A stretch of DNA of 64,000 nucleotides from Planktothrix agardhii NIES-204 (GCA_003609755.1 AP017991.1:1319501-1383500), one strand, 5' to 3'; shown: positions 37,801 through 46,417, counted from the stretch's first letter. A program made the numbers and translations. The notes: generated by a model from the letters alone, not told the origin.

Positions 37801-39015
37801 TGGTGTATGGGCTTGTAACGCATCCCGAAACGGACGATAGGACAGGACATAATTCAGAAAATCCGCCCGTAAGGTAAAAACTAATCTAACATTTTCTTGA
37901 GCAATAGCCGCTAGTAATTCATCAGCAAAGCGTTCCTGTTCTTCCTTCACCGGACACAGGGTATATAGTTCCTCTAATTGGTCTGCAACTAATAATAACC
38001 GTTTCCCAGGATTGCGTTCTAAAATTCGAGAAATCACCTGTTGTACTGTGATTCTCCCTTGTTGAAAATCACTGGCGAGTCCCACAGATTCCCGCAAGAA
38101 TTGAGTTTCTCCCGCTTCCGGTTCCAGTTGTCGCACTAAGGCAGAAGCTAAAGGTAAAAACGGTTCTTTCCCTGGACGGAAAACCTCTATTAACCAGTTC
38201 CCCTGTTGTCGCAATTTGGGAATTAAACCTGCAAATACTACCGAGGATTTCCCACTACCACTCGGCCCAATAATTCCTACTAATGGTTGGTTTTGCGTAA
38301 CTTCTACTAATTTATTAATAAAGTTTTCTTGCCCAAAAAAGAAGTCGGCATCTTCTTCTCCAAAAGCCGCTAATCCTTGATACGGGTTCGGAGGAATAAC
38401 GTCGTCAAAAACATGAATATCTATATTAATCAGAGTCGGAATTAAGGGTTTTTTCTTAAAAACCGGAGTTTCCTGTTCTAAAAAACTCATCATCTGCGAA
38501 CAGCCTAACTCGTAGGCTTCTTCGACTTCATATCCGGCGGCTAGAGCATCATAAAAAGCAACGGAAAAAGCAACGGCGGCTTTATCCCCCACCGCTTTCT
38601 TCATTCCTAATACATAATCAACATATTGACTAATTGCCTCGGCTTGTACTTCTGAATAACAAGCATTTAAAATCACACATTCAACACTTTTTTTGGCAAA
38701 TAATTTAAACATACTGGCGAGGGTTTTTGTCTCCAGTAAGACCATTTTTCCCGTATCATCTTCGAGGACAATTCCATCCTGTCCTGCCCCATGTCCGCAG
38801 AAATGAACAATTTGCGGTTGATAATCTAATATTGCCCGATAAAAATCACGAGAACGGACTGCTAATTTCTGTTCTAATTTATACTGATGTCGTTGATTTG
38901 CCCGTCGTAATCCTTCATCAATTTCCCGAATTTCTTCTTCTAATCGCAACCGAGACGTATTAGTTGGGTTAGCAGCTAGAATCAGAATTGTCTTAACAGC
39001 ATCATTGTTATTCAT
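34825..39015 (-). CDS. CHAT protease - nSTAND ATPase - WD40 protein (14 repeats)
   Basis: A 1396-residue signalling protein. Residues 1-200 are a CHAT caspase-like protease domain with His in FCGHG near 74 and Cys in LNACYS near 117. From about 210 an nSTAND1-type NTPase begins NPYQGLAAFGEEDADFFFGQE with Walker A GPSGSGKSS near 248. About 556-584 is an in-frame repeat insertion. A transmembrane helix lies near 685-707, then 14 WD40 repeats of about 42 residues (about 770-1355), enough for two seven-bladed propellers. The repeats are almost identical. Translation is taken from the ATG at 39015. It heads a probable operon with the caspase gene. Confidence 0.93.
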   Translation of the reverse strand: MNNNDAVKTILILAANPTNTSRLRLEEEIREIDEGLRRANQRHQYKLEQKLAVRSRDFYRAILDYQPQIVHFCGHGAGQDGIVLEDDTGKMVLLETKTLASMFKLFAKKSVECVILNACYSEVQAEAISQYVDYVLGMKKAVGDKAAVAFSVAFYDALAAGYEVEEAYELGCSQMMSFLEQETPVFKKKPLIPTLINIDIHVFDDVIPPNPYQGLAAFGEEDADFFFGQENFINKLVEVTQNQPLVGIIGPSGSGKSSVVFAGLIPKLRQQGNWLIEVFRPGKEPFLPLASALVRQLEPEAGETQFLRESVGLASDFQQGRITVQQVISRILERNPGKRLLLVADQLEELYTLCPVKEEQERFADELLAAIAQENVRLVFTLRADFLNYVLSYRPFRDALQAHTPQFLSSMKREELQQAIELPAQKLEVELEEQLTQRILDDVGQEPGNLPLLEFALTRLWEKQKNRTLTHAAYQEIGGVKKAIANHAEQVYQKLSEPEKQQAQRIFVQLVRPGEGTEDTRRVATRAEVGEDNWNLVSYLAGYQARLVVTGRHQKDLTPRPPSLPGNGEYESPSPRRRGVWGEVTFAEDTVEVIHEALIREWETLRQWINDNREFRTWQERLKLALREWKNNKQDVEWLLWGTLLTVAEDWLQKRADEITSEERDFIQVSIKDRDREKREIERRRRLTLMGLSGFSVIALSLAGVAGFGLWNARIKEINGLAQYSDALLNLDGSKAVKASLKAAMQMQQTPLVDADTRTQVELALLNIVSNVAAPNTLGGHAQGVYGVSFSPDGKFLATGSADRTVKLWDASTGKEIKTLSGHINSVKAVSFSPDGKLLATGSEDKTVKLWNTTTWEEIKTLTGRSSVHAVSFSPDSKLLATGSADSMVKLWDVSTGKEIKTLTRPTDGVYGVSFSPDGKLLATGSADSMVKLWDVSTGKEIKTLTGHTHLVYGVSFSPDGKFLATGSADNTVKLWDVSTGKEIKTLTGHTHSVNAVSFSPDGKFLATGSADNTVKLWDASTGKEIKTLSGHTDWVYGVSFSPDGKTLATGSYDNTVKLWDASTGKEIKTLSGHTYWVKAVSFSPDSKLLATGSYDKTVKLWDASTGEEIKPLSGHTHVVHAVSFSPDSKLLATGSSDTTVKLWNVSTGKEIKTLSGHINSVNAVSFSADGNRLATGSGDTTVKLWDVSTGKEIKTLTGHINSVHAVSFSPDGKLLATGSYDNTVKLWDASTGKEIKTLSGHTHSVHAVSFSPDGKLLATGSADNTVKLWDASTGEEIKPLSGHTHWVIAVSFSPDSKLLATGSADSRVKLWDASTGEEIKTLSGHTDWVYGVSFSPDGKKLATVSGDNKVKLWRLDFDYLVQEGCKFIDNYLKPNPDDVEAQEIEWELCSKLSKR
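34954..36684 (-). repeat. Near-identical 126-bp WD40 repeat array
   Basis: Fourteen consecutive units of about 126 bases encode blades such as VSFSPDGKLLATGS. The framework codons are almost unchanged, while codons after the leading His (THS, INS, TDW, TYW, THL, THV, THW) and around GS-x-D-x (AD, ED, YD, SD, GD) vary. The regularity opens a long frame on the opposite strand. Confidence 0.93.
37264..37350 (-). repeat. In-frame GC-rich palindromic insertion inside the CHAT-WD40 gene
   Basis: An 87-base (29-codon) segment starts GACCT and ends AGGTC (inverted), contains CCCCTCTCC/GGAGAGGGG type arms, and codes for a Pro/Arg-rich peptide (TPRPPSLPGNGEYESP). It resembles intergenic repeats of filamentous cyanobacteria and interrupts otherwise ordinary nSTAND sequence without breaking the frame. 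Confidence 0.75.
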
Positions 39016-39217
39016 CAATTAATAAAAATTATTTATGTCCATTTTTTATATCTGGCTAGTAACGGTTTAACACATCAATTAATGATTGTCAATGTATTTT
39101 TTAATTCAGATCACAATCAGGATAGGGAATAAACTAAACTTTTGGCTAGGTGCAAAATAAAACAAGAGATGCTATAGATAATTTTTTATAATTCTAAAAT
39201 TAAGAGGGTGCGATCGC

Positions 39218-39688
39218 TTAACTTTCAGGCAAAAAATCACGATCAAGTACCTGTTCAGAAGTCAAGGGACAAGTTAACGAAAAAACATCTAATGATAAAC
39301 CCGTTTCCACAGATGCTAATATTCTAGCATCTTGATAGGTTTCATCAAAAATTTGTTCAAAATATCCCTTTAAACTAGGACTGGCTTTCAACTCTTTACT
39401 AATTCTAATTCGATGTTCTATTATCGTAGACAGCCAACTATTAGAACGGCGTTCAGGTTGATATTGATATTTGAGTAAGTGCATTAACAAAACTCGTAAA
39501 TTACTCTCGATCGCTCGTTTATCACTCCTCCCCATACTCTCTAATTCTTCAATTAAATTATCTCGATCCAGTTCTAAAAAATTTTCTGTCCTTAATAAAT
39601 TAACTGTTTTTTCAAGCCATAAATAAAAATCTTGATCATACAAACTAGACAGTGGAAGTGTTTCTGATGGGGGTTGAAAGATTGTCAT
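39218..39688 (-). CDS. DUF29 family protein
   Basis: A 156-residue protein of the DUF29 family, common in cyanobacteria and of unknown function. The family pattern is visible: YDQDFYLWLEKT near 17, LDRDNLIEELESMG near 40, LRVLLMHLLKYQYQPERRS near 65, and SPSLKGYFEQIFDETYQDAR (in two halves) near 103. It is highly charged with no membrane segment. It ends 202 bases upstream of the CHAT-WD40 gene on the same strand, so it might belong to that cluster or be a chance neighbour. Confidence 0.88.
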   Translation of the reverse strand: MTIFQPPSETLPLSSLYDQDFYLWLEKTVNLLRTENFLELDRDNLIEELESMGRSDKRAIESNLRVLLMHLLKYQYQPERRSNSWLSTIIEHRIRISKELKASPSLKGYFEQIFDETYQDARILASVETGLSLDVFSLTCPLTSEQVLDRDFLPES

Positions 39689-39857
39689 TTTGTTCTCTCG
39701 CTGTTACTGATTATAGAATAGCTTAGAATTTATTTATATATTTGGAGTGGGGAAGCAATCTATAATCAAAAACGGTCTACAAAATTGGTAACTCTCTAGT
39801 CAAATCTGGGAACAATACGCTACAATCAGGGATTTAGCACCACTGACTAAACTTGCC

Positions 39858-41045
39858 ATGCCTCAAACCGCCTCAACCCAGAATCTAATATCCACTTCGG
39901 TTGTGAGTTTAAATATTGCCCCAGCCCAAGTTTTACGCGGCAATAACGCCTTAACACAAGCAGGAGAGGCGATCGCAGGCTTTGGTCAACGGCCCTTAAT
40001 CATTGGTGGCGATCGCTCCTTACCCCTGACTGTTCAAGCCCTACAACCCATTTTAGAACGTCATCAACTCCAATATTCTCAAATCTACTATGGGGCTGAC
40101 TGTAGCGAAACCAGCTTAACCGCCCTACGTCAAGCCGTTAGCAACCATAAGGCCGATTTTATCATCGGGACGGGGGGCGGAAAAGCCCTGGATGCGGCCA
40201 AACTGATCGCCCATCAATGTCATCTCCCGATCGTTACCATTCCCACTTCTGGGGCGACCTGCGCCGCTTGGACAGCCCTCTCTAACGTTTATTCCGAGGA
40301 TGGGGCTTTTTTATATGATGTTAGTTTAGCCCGGTGTCCTGATTTATTGATTTTGGACTATAACTTAATTCAAACCGCCCCCCAACGGATGTTAGTGGCG
40401 GGTATTGGGGATGCGATCGCTAAATGGTATGAAGCCAGTGTCAGTAGTGGACATTCCGATCAAACCTTCATGATTGCTGCGGTACAACAGGCGCGAGTCT
40501 TGCGAGATATATTATTACAAAAATCCTTAACCGCCTTACAAGACAACGGTGGCGAAACTTGGCGGGAAGTTGTCGATGCGACGGTATTACTAGCCGGAGT
40601 GATTGGCGGTATTGGTGGCGCCCAATGTCGCACCGTTGCGGCCCATGCGGTTCATAATGGTTTAACCCATGTTGCGGCTAGTCACGGGACTTTACACGGG
40701 GAAAAAGTCGCCTTTGGAATTTTAGTACAACTGCGTTTAGAAGAAATGGTACAGGGCAATCAACTCGCGGCCACTGCTAGACAACAATTATTAAAGTTTT
40801 ACACCGATTTAGGTTTACCCCAAACCCTGAATGATTTGGGAATGGGTAAAATCACCTTAGCCGAACTGCGACAAGCCGCCGACGTTGCTTGTAATGAACG
40901 TTCTGATATTCACCGTTTACCGTTTAAAGTAGTTCCAGAACAGTTAATGGCGGCAATGGTATCAACTACAGCCCCAGGGGAATTACGAATTACGAATTAT
41001 GAATTACGAGTGGGGAAGACCAAAGACTCTTACCCAGAATCCTAG
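39858..41045 (+). CDS. GldA-like iron-containing alcohol dehydrogenase
   Basis: A 395-residue NAD-dependent dehydrogenase of the iron-containing/glycerol dehydrogenase family. The NAD-binding part has GTGGGKALDAAK near 104 and TIPTSGATCAAWT; metal ligands are the Asp in GIGDAIAKW near 186 and His residues in AVHNGLTH and TLHGEKV. The substrate is uncertain (glycerol, a polyol phosphate or an aldehyde). The last about 22 residues (RITNYELRV and following) are encoded by an AATTACG repeat that replaced the native end. A HIP1-rich coding sequence is evident. Confidence 0.88.
   Translation: MPQTASTQNLISTSVVSLNIAPAQVLRGNNALTQAGEAIAGFGQRPLIIGGDRSLPLTVQALQPILERHQLQYSQIYYGADCSETSLTALRQAVSNHKADFIIGTGGGKALDAAKLIAHQCHLPIVTIPTSGATCAAWTALSNVYSEDGAFLYDVSLARCPDLLILDYNLIQTAPQRMLVAGIGDAIAKWYEASVSSGHSDQTFMIAAVQQARVLRDILLQKSLTALQDNGGETWREVVDATVLLAGVIGGIGGAQCRTVAAHAVHNGLTHVAASHGTLHGEKVAFGILVQLRLEEMVQGNQLAATARQQLLKFYTDLGLPQTLNDLGMGKITLAELRQAADVACNERSDIHRLPFKVVPEQLMAAMVSTTAPGELRITNYELRVGKTKDSYPES
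40982..41011. repeat. AATTACG-type STRR inside the dehydrogenase 3' end
   Basis: About four copies of AATTACG/AATTATG lie in the last codons of the dehydrogenase gene and encode its odd C-terminal tail. Two copies of the same unit lie at 47705-47722, before ureF. Confidence 0.75.
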
Positions 41046-41055
41046 ACAAATGGCG

Positions 41056-41182
41056 ATATAGCAGGGAACACCGGAACAGCCCCCCCAAACCCCCCGTGCA
41101 CGGGGGGCTTGGGGGGAAAATACTTCACTGTCTGGGTTACAAGATCCGTCTGGTGTCCTAACTGCCTTGGCGGTTGCGATAT
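41056..41182. repeat. MITE-like repeat, copy 2 (inverted relative to 4798-4926)
   Basis: This 127-base copy is bounded by ATATAGC and GCGATAT. It contains CCCCCCGTGCACGGGGGG and, in reverse, the same core sequences as the copy at 4798-4926. It begins 10 bases after the dehydrogenase stop. Confidence 0.8.
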
Positions 41183-41294
41183 CAGAATTAAGAATTGAGA
41201 AGGGAAGGAAAAAAGCAGACCTGATCGGGGGAAAATAAAGAATCACTTTTTTCTTCTACTGAAGACATTAATTTTAACCTCACATAATCGACCA

Positions 41295-42482
41295 ATGACA
41301 TTAGATTGGATTAGCCCTGCTGACCGGATACAAGCCTTACCTCCTTATGTTTTTGCCCGTTTAGATGAATTGAAAGCCAACGCCCGTCAACAGGGCTTAG
41401 ATTTAATTGATTTAGGTATGGGAAATCCTGACGGGGCCACACCTGAACCGATTGTTGAAGCGGCAATTGAAGCATTAAAAAATCCGGCAAATCATGGCTA
41501 TCCACCCTTTGAAGGAACGGCTAATTTTAGACGAGCAATTACTAATTGGTATCACCGACGTTATGGTGTTTCCCTCGATCCCAATGGCGAAGCTTTACCC
41601 CTATTAGGGTCAAAAGAAGGATTAGGTCATTTGGCTTTAGCTTATATTAATCCGGGGGATCTGGTGTTAGTTCCTAGTCCTTCCTATCCCGTGCATTTTC
41701 GGGGGCCAATAATTGCCGGGGGAAAGGTTCATTCTATTATTTTGAAACCGGAAAATAACTGGCTAATTGATTTAGGATCTATTCCTGATTCTGTTGCTGA
41801 ACAAGCTAAAATTCTCTATTTTAATTATCCCAGTAACCCCACGGGTGCAACCGCTCCCAGGGAATTTTTTGAGGAAATTGTTGCCTTTGCCCATAAATAT
41901 CAAATTCTGCTAGTTCATGATTTATGTTATGCCGAATTAGCTTTTGACGGTTATCAACCTACGAGTTTATTAGAAATTCCTGGGGGAAAAGAAATCGGGG
42001 TAGAATTCCATACTATGTCTAAAACCTATAATATGGCAGGTTGGCGAGTTGGTTTTGCGGTGGGCAATTCCAAGGTTTTACAAGGGTTAAGAACCTTAAA
42101 AACTAATTTAGATTACGGGGTATTTTCGGCACTACAAACGGCGGCGGAAACCGCTTTAAATTTGCCCGATTCCTATTTAAAAGAAGTTCAAGAACGCTAT
42201 TGCACCCGGCGAGATTTCCTGATTAAAGGGTTAGCAGAATTGGGCTGGAATGTGCCTAAAACCTTAGCTACAATGTATTTATGGGTTCCCTGTCCAGAGG
42301 GGATGAATTCCACGGATTTTGCTCTCACAGTCTTACAACAAACAGGTGTGGTTTTTACCCCTGGAAATGCCTTTGGTATCGGTGGAGAAGGCTATTTTAG
42401 AATTAGTTTAGTGGCAGATTGCGATCGCTTGGGAGAAGCATTAAACCGCTTAAAAGATGCTAATATTCGGTATCAACCCTAA
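41295..42482 (+). CDS. Class I/II aminotransferase (AspC/AlaC-like)
   Basis: A PLP-dependent aminotransferase of 395 residues. The Schiff-base lysine is in HTMSKTYNMAGWRVGF near 243; the substrate/PLP-binding NYPSNPTGA is near 178, and the carboxylate-binding Arg is in FRISL near the C-terminus. It groups by eye with the cyanobacterial enzymes variously annotated as aspartate, alanine or LL-diaminopimelate aminotransferases; the exact substrate needs biochemical or phylogenetic evidence. It is followed by a repeat and is probably a single transcription unit. Confidence 0.9.
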   Translation: MTLDWISPADRIQALPPYVFARLDELKANARQQGLDLIDLGMGNPDGATPEPIVEAAIEALKNPANHGYPPFEGTANFRRAITNWYHRRYGVSLDPNGEALPLLGSKEGLGHLALAYINPGDLVLVPSPSYPVHFRGPIIAGGKVHSIILKPENNWLIDLGSIPDSVAEQAKILYFNYPSNPTGATAPREFFEEIVAFAHKYQILLVHDLCYAELAFDGYQPTSLLEIPGGKEIGVEFHTMSKTYNMAGWRVGFAVGNSKVLQGLRTLKTNLDYGVFSALQTAAETALNLPDSYLKEVQERYCTRRDFLIKGLAELGWNVPKTLATMYLWVPCPEGMNSTDFALTVLQQTGVVFTPGNAFGIGGEGYFRISLVADCDRLGEALNRLKDANIRYQP

Positions 42483-42495
42483 TCCGTTGTTAAGC

Positions 42496-42573
42496 TGTTG
42501 TTGTGCTTCAGCACTCATTGAAGAAGGGCTAAAGCCCAACAACGGTAAAACAACGAGGAATTTATTAATATTA
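42496..42573. repeat. Palindromic repeat (TTGTTGTGCTT / AAGCCCAACAAC)
   Basis: The segment holds TTGTTGTGCTTCAGCACTC, then GGGCTAAAGCCCAACAAC, and ends CAACGAGGAATTTATTAAT. A copy with the two arms exchanged lies at 47161-47223 and shares the same end. Confidence 0.7.
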
Positions 42574-42589
42574 TGAATAATTGTTTGTT

Positions 42590-43774
42590 ATGGAATATGA
42601 AAACAATCGGAATTTATGTAATTTTATTGCTCAAAAAATCAAGGAAAATTCCCAAAATAGAATTACTTTTGCTGATTATATGAACTGGGTTTTATATCAC
42701 CCAGAATATGGATATTATAGCATTAATAAACCCAAATTAGGCGCGGAAGGAGATTTTGTTACCTCTCCATATTTAGGGTCAGACTTTGGGGAAATGTTAG
42801 CAGAACAGTTTTTCCAAATCTGGGAAATTATGGATTGTCCTAACGCCTTTACTTTAGTAGAAATGGGTGCAGGACAAGGAATATTAGCCAGTGATATTCT
42901 ATTATATTTACAAAAAAAATATCCTGACTTTTTTCAATGTTTAAATTATATTATTATCGAAAAATCTAATTTTCTCAAAGCTCAACAACAACACCAACTC
43001 AAAAAAACTCTCTCCGATTCAATATCAATTCAATGGTGTGACCTTGAGGATATTCCAAATAATAATATTATCGGTTGTTTTTTCTCCAATGAATTAGTAG
43101 ATGCTTTTCCCGTTCATCAAATTATAGTTCAGGATCAACAGCTTCAAGAAATTTATATTACCTTAGATTCAGAAGTAAAATTTAAGGAAATCATCGCCGA
43201 ACTTTCTACCGAAAAAATCACAGATTATTTTAAATTAATTGATATTGATTTATGTTCTAATTCTTACCCAGAAAGATATCGAACAGAAGTTAATTTAGCT
43301 GCCCTAGACTGGATCAAAACCCTAGTGACCAAACTGAATCAAGGCTTTATTTTAACAATTGATTATGGTTACACCGCCCAACGATATTACCTTCCCAGTC
43401 GCAAAGAAGGAACCCTACAATGTTATTATCAACATAGTCATCATAACGATCCCTATCTGAATATTGGTCGCCAGGATATCACCGCCCATGTTAACTTTAC
43501 CGCCTTACAACTTTATGGGAAAGACTGGGGAATTGATGCGGTTGGGTTTACACAACAGGCTTTATTTTTAATGGCTTTAGGATTAGGCGATCGCATTTCC
43601 GCCCTATCCCAACCCTCAAACTATTCTATTTCAGAAATATTACAAAGACGAGAATGCTTACACTCTTTAATTGATCCTATGGGTTTAGGCAATTTTGGCG
43701 TCCTTCTACAATCTAAAGGCTTAAGTCCATCTCAACAACAAATTCCCCTCAAGGGTTTCAGTTTCCCCATTTAA
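42590..43774 (+). CDS. MidA/NDUFAF7-like SAM-dependent methyltransferase
   Basis: A 394-residue class I methyltransferase of the MidA (DUF185) family, whose mitochondrial member NDUFAF7 methylates a complex I subunit arginine. Landmarks are ITFADYMNWVLYHPEYGYY near 27, GDFVTSPYLGSDFGEMLAEQ near 57, the SAM-binding VEMGAGQGILA near 87, and FFSNELVDAFPVH near 165. A role in NDH-1 assembly is a reasonable inference. The ATG at 42590 starts the family sequence; TTG at 42581 is an alternative. Confidence 0.88.
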   Translation: MEYENNRNLCNFIAQKIKENSQNRITFADYMNWVLYHPEYGYYSINKPKLGAEGDFVTSPYLGSDFGEMLAEQFFQIWEIMDCPNAFTLVEMGAGQGILASDILLYLQKKYPDFFQCLNYIIIEKSNFLKAQQQHQLKKTLSDSISIQWCDLEDIPNNNIIGCFFSNELVDAFPVHQIIVQDQQLQEIYITLDSEVKFKEIIAELSTEKITDYFKLIDIDLCSNSYPERYRTEVNLAALDWIKTLVTKLNQGFILTIDYGYTAQRYYLPSRKEGTLQCYYQHSHHNDPYLNIGRQDITAHVNFTALQLYGKDWGIDAVGFTQQALFLMALGLGDRISALSQPSNYSISEILQRRECLHSLIDPMGLGNFGVLLQSKGLSPSQQQIPLKGFSFPI

Positions 43775-44180
43775 GGCCCAAAAAAGCCCCGACGGTCAAA
43801 AACTTGATGCTGATCTTCGTTTTCTGCGGATATTGCAGAAGATTAAGTGTAATTTGCTACCTACATACGGATATATTTGTACGGAATCTTGTGATCAAAA
43901 TCACGGCTTTTATCCTCAAAAATCCATTTTTATTTTAGGTAGATATAAAGTCCACACATCCGATAGAAAGGTTTTTTTAGCTAATTTCATCATCCCTTTA
44001 TATTTGTACCGACCCACTGTAAACCTTCGGTAAAAATAACCAATATTTACAAAAACCTATAGACAACCCCAAACTAATTGCGTAATATTGGTAACAGGGT
44101 AGGACAAAGAGACCGAGAACGCCTAAGTTCAATCCCCTTGTTTCTACCCCAGGCTATAAAATATAAAGGATGAGGCTGAG
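43775..44180. other. Long leader region of the PEP-CTERM gene
   Basis: The 406-base gap contains a CRP-like palindrome (43890-43905) and AT-rich sequence toward the PEP-CTERM gene. A frame of 66 codons at 43833 overlaps the palindrome and has no coding character. No RNA family was recognised. Confidence 0.55.
43890..43905. promoter_or_regulatory. CRP-like binding site
   Basis: TGTGATCAAAATCACG is a near-perfect CRP/FNR-family palindrome, with TGTGA and TCACG half-sites and a 6-base centre, close to the consensus of cyanobacterial cAMP receptor protein (SYCRP1-type) sites. It lies about 275 bases upstream of the PEP-CTERM gene. Confidence 0.55.
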
Positions 44181-45026
44181 ATGAAAAACACACTATCTAA
44201 AATTATTGGTTCTACTATATTAGCTACTGGAGTTGCAGTTTCCTTGGTTGCAGCACCTGCACAAGCAGGAAATGGAAATGGAAATGGAAATGGAAATGGA
44301 AATGGAAATGGAAATAATCAACAGACAACTCCAACAACTCCAACAAATTCCACAACAACAACTTCCAGTACAGGTTCCACAACTTTAAGTACAGGTTCCA
44401 CAACTTCTAGTGCAGGTTCCAACATTTTCACGTTTGGATTTGGCAATGTCTTAGGTGGCGACACAGTTGGAGATAATCTTGTTGGCCAATTTAATTTTGA
44501 TGTCAGCAAAACCAGTAACAACAAAGTTCTGTTCCAGTTTAAAAATACAGGTACAGTATCAAGTTCATTTATTAGCCAGATTAAATTTTCTGATGCTAGT
44601 AATTTACTGAACTTCAGTGCTTTGGCACCTAGTTTCAATATTTTGAATCCTGATGCTGGAAATTCTGTTAGTTTTGCCCTAGATACTGCTAATAAAGATT
44701 TAGCTCAATCTAATCTTATTACAAATTGGGTGGACAGCTTTGGTTTTGCATCAACCCAACAAGGTGCTAACCAAGCCGGAGTTGATCAAAAAGAAGCATT
44801 AGGCTTACTGTTTGATGGTAACTTTGACTCAGTGATCAGTAGCTTAAAGTCTAATCAGTTAAAAATCGGAATGCACGTTCAAGGAATTTATAATGGTAAA
44901 AGCGATGTTTTTGTTAGCTCTGTAGAAATCATCAAACCCGTTGAAGTTCCCGAACCCGCCACATTAGTTGGTTTAGGTTTAGCTTTTGGTGGAATGTTGG
45001 CTTCCCGTCGTCGTCAATCTAACTAA
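44181..45026 (+). CDS. PEP-CTERM exported protein
   Basis: A 281-residue exported protein. It has a signal peptide (hydrophobic residues 8-27, cleaved near APAQAG), a Gly-Asn repeat (about 30-44), a Thr/Ser-rich linker (about 47-80), a beta-rich domain and a PEP-CTERM sorting tail: VPEPATLVGLGLAFGG and basic SRRRQSN. Such proteins are processed by exosortase and are often part of extracellular matrix; no exosortase gene is in the window. The domain between is unknown to me. A terminator hairpin follows about 100 bases later. Confidence 0.9.
   Translation: MKNTLSKIIGSTILATGVAVSLVAAPAQAGNGNGNGNGNGNGNGNNQQTTPTTPTNSTTTTSSTGSTTLSTGSTTSSAGSNIFTFGFGNVLGGDTVGDNLVGQFNFDVSKTSNNKVLFQFKNTGTVSSSFISQIKFSDASNLLNFSALAPSFNILNPDAGNSVSFALDTANKDLAQSNLITNWVDSFGFASTQQGANQAGVDQKEALGLLFDGNFDSVISSLKSNQLKIGMHVQGIYNGKSDVFVSSVEIIKPVEVPEPATLVGLGLAFGGMLASRRRQSN
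44268..44315 (+). repeat. (GGAAAT)8 hexanucleotide repeat
   Basis: Eight uninterrupted copies of GGAAAT encode the Gly-Asn run directly after the signal peptide. Copy changes would lengthen or shorten the linker without a frameshift. Confidence 0.95.
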
Positions 45027-45353
45027 GAAAACGATGATTAAATTAGTCATCCCAAACCACTCAAAAATTGCATTAATATCTGTCTCACACTGTTGAGACC
45101 CTCAACCTTCATCTTATCCAAATAGTAGCGGTACTCATCATGCCGCTACTTTATTTAAGAAATAGATAACTCCAATTCAGGCTGTAGTTACAAGATTTAA
45201 TCAATTGTATATCCAAACAATAAAATTACTATCAAAATCAGAGTACCGGGTGCATTTATCTATTAATAAACATCAAAAAATACAGTTTTAACTCAGGTAG
45301 AATTTTAATCTCCCTGAGTTTTTTTAAAGTTAGCGATCGCTTTTTATTGAATA
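45027..45353. other. Intergenic region between convergent genes
   Basis: This 327-base gap contains a clear terminator (45124-45157) and AT-rich DNA with no repeat or coding signal. A HIP1 octamer lies near 45333. Confidence 0.6.
45124..45157 (+). terminator. Rho-independent terminator of the PEP-CTERM gene
   Basis: AGTAGCGG (45124-45131) pairs exactly with CCGCTACT (45143-45150) around an 11-base loop and is followed by TTATTT. Confidence 0.8.
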
Positions 45354-46367
45354 TTAACTAACAAATTGAGGCATAATTTCCGCCGCCGTAAATAAACCGT
45401 GAATCCCTCGACGATGAAGCTGAATTCCTGCCTTTAAATAGCCAAAAGCTGGCCCACAAACATTAGCTGCCATACTGGTTTCATCCCCTAAAGTAAAGGT
45501 ATGGGTTGAAACTTTCCCTTCAAAAGTTCGGCCTGTAATTTGAACATTTGTACTTAAAGGTTTTTTGGGGTTGCGAGTATCCACAATTCCACCCACGGTA
45601 ACGCGATCGCGTGAACAAATACCCGCCAACTCTAACATAATATCATCGGCGTGTTCCATATTTTCCAAGGTCAGTAACCCGCCCGTTTCTGCTAATAAAG
45701 CTTCTACCTCTGCATCAGTCATCGCTCTAGCTTGTTCAACCGTATATCCGGGTAAATGACCAATATCTTCTCGAATAGTAGCGCGATAGGCTTCCCAATT
45801 AGCAATCCCGACTCCAAAAGTAATTTTAATGTTGTGAATTTCTGTATAACTTTGGGCGGCGAGGGCGGCTGCTGCTGTTAATAACCCAGGTGTCGCTCCA
45901 CATCCGGTCATATAGGTAATTCCGGCGGTTTGTAACTCATCTTTGAGTTCTAATAATAATTCCACGGCACTCGTCCGTTTAATCGCATCGACTAATACCC
46001 CTCGCCATCCCAACCGAATAAAGGTTTTAGCCACACTAGCCATAAAATCATTAGGTAAATTCGGCAAAGCCAGAAAATATCCTTCAACCCCTGGGGCGGT
46101 TTTAACTAAATCTTCAATACTGTTACTACTCAAAACTCCATGGGTTTCTAAATATCCCACCGACCCTTGAGCTTGATATATCTCAATACAGCGATTCGGG
46201 TTCAGTCCCTCCCCATCATAAGCATAGCCCTTCTGATCGGCCACAGCCACCCACTGCATTTGCTGTTTTGGGGCTAAAACCCTTGTTGCTGCCTGTCCTA
46301 GCCCGCCAAATCCTAAAATTCCTACCCGAATCGGAGACAAACCTGCATTAACCATTACTGGACTCAT
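45354..46367 (-). CDS. Saccharopine dehydrogenase-like NAD(P)-binding oxidoreductase
   Basis: A 337-residue protein with an N-terminal Rossmann fold ([17 protein letters not shown] near 15) and a C-terminal domain typical of homoserine/saccharopine dehydrogenase-like proteins. [12 protein letters not shown] near 153 may bind the substrate. It is conserved in cyanobacteria as a saccharopine dehydrogenase-like oxidoreductase, but its substrate is unknown. No pathway gene is adjacent. A CATTACC tandem repeat lies just upstream. Confidence 0.75.
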   Translation of the reverse strand: MSPVMVNAGLSPIRVGILGFGGLGQAATRVLAPKQQMQWVAVADQKGYAYDGEGLNPNRCIEIYQAQGSVGYLETHGVLSSNSIEDLVKTAPGVEGYFLALPNLPNDFMASVAKTFIRLGWRGVLVDAIKRTSAVELLLELKDELQTAGITYMTGCGATPGLLTAAAALAAQSYTEIHNIKITFGVGIANWEAYRATIREDIGHLPGYTVEQARAMTDAEVEALLAETGGLLTLENMEHADDIMLELAGICSRDRVTVGGIVDTRNPKKPLSTNVQITGRTFEGKVSTHTFTLGDETSMAANVCGPAFGYLKAGIQLHRRGIHGLFTAAEIMPQFVS

Positions 46368-46417
46368 TGAATCTGATTGAATTTAGACAATTCTCCATTA
46401 TAATCCTTTCTTTACTA

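Noticed and set aside
43833-44033. 66-codon frame upstream of the PEP-CTERM gene
   Set aside because: It overlaps the CRP-like palindrome, has no ribosome site and no family resemblance.
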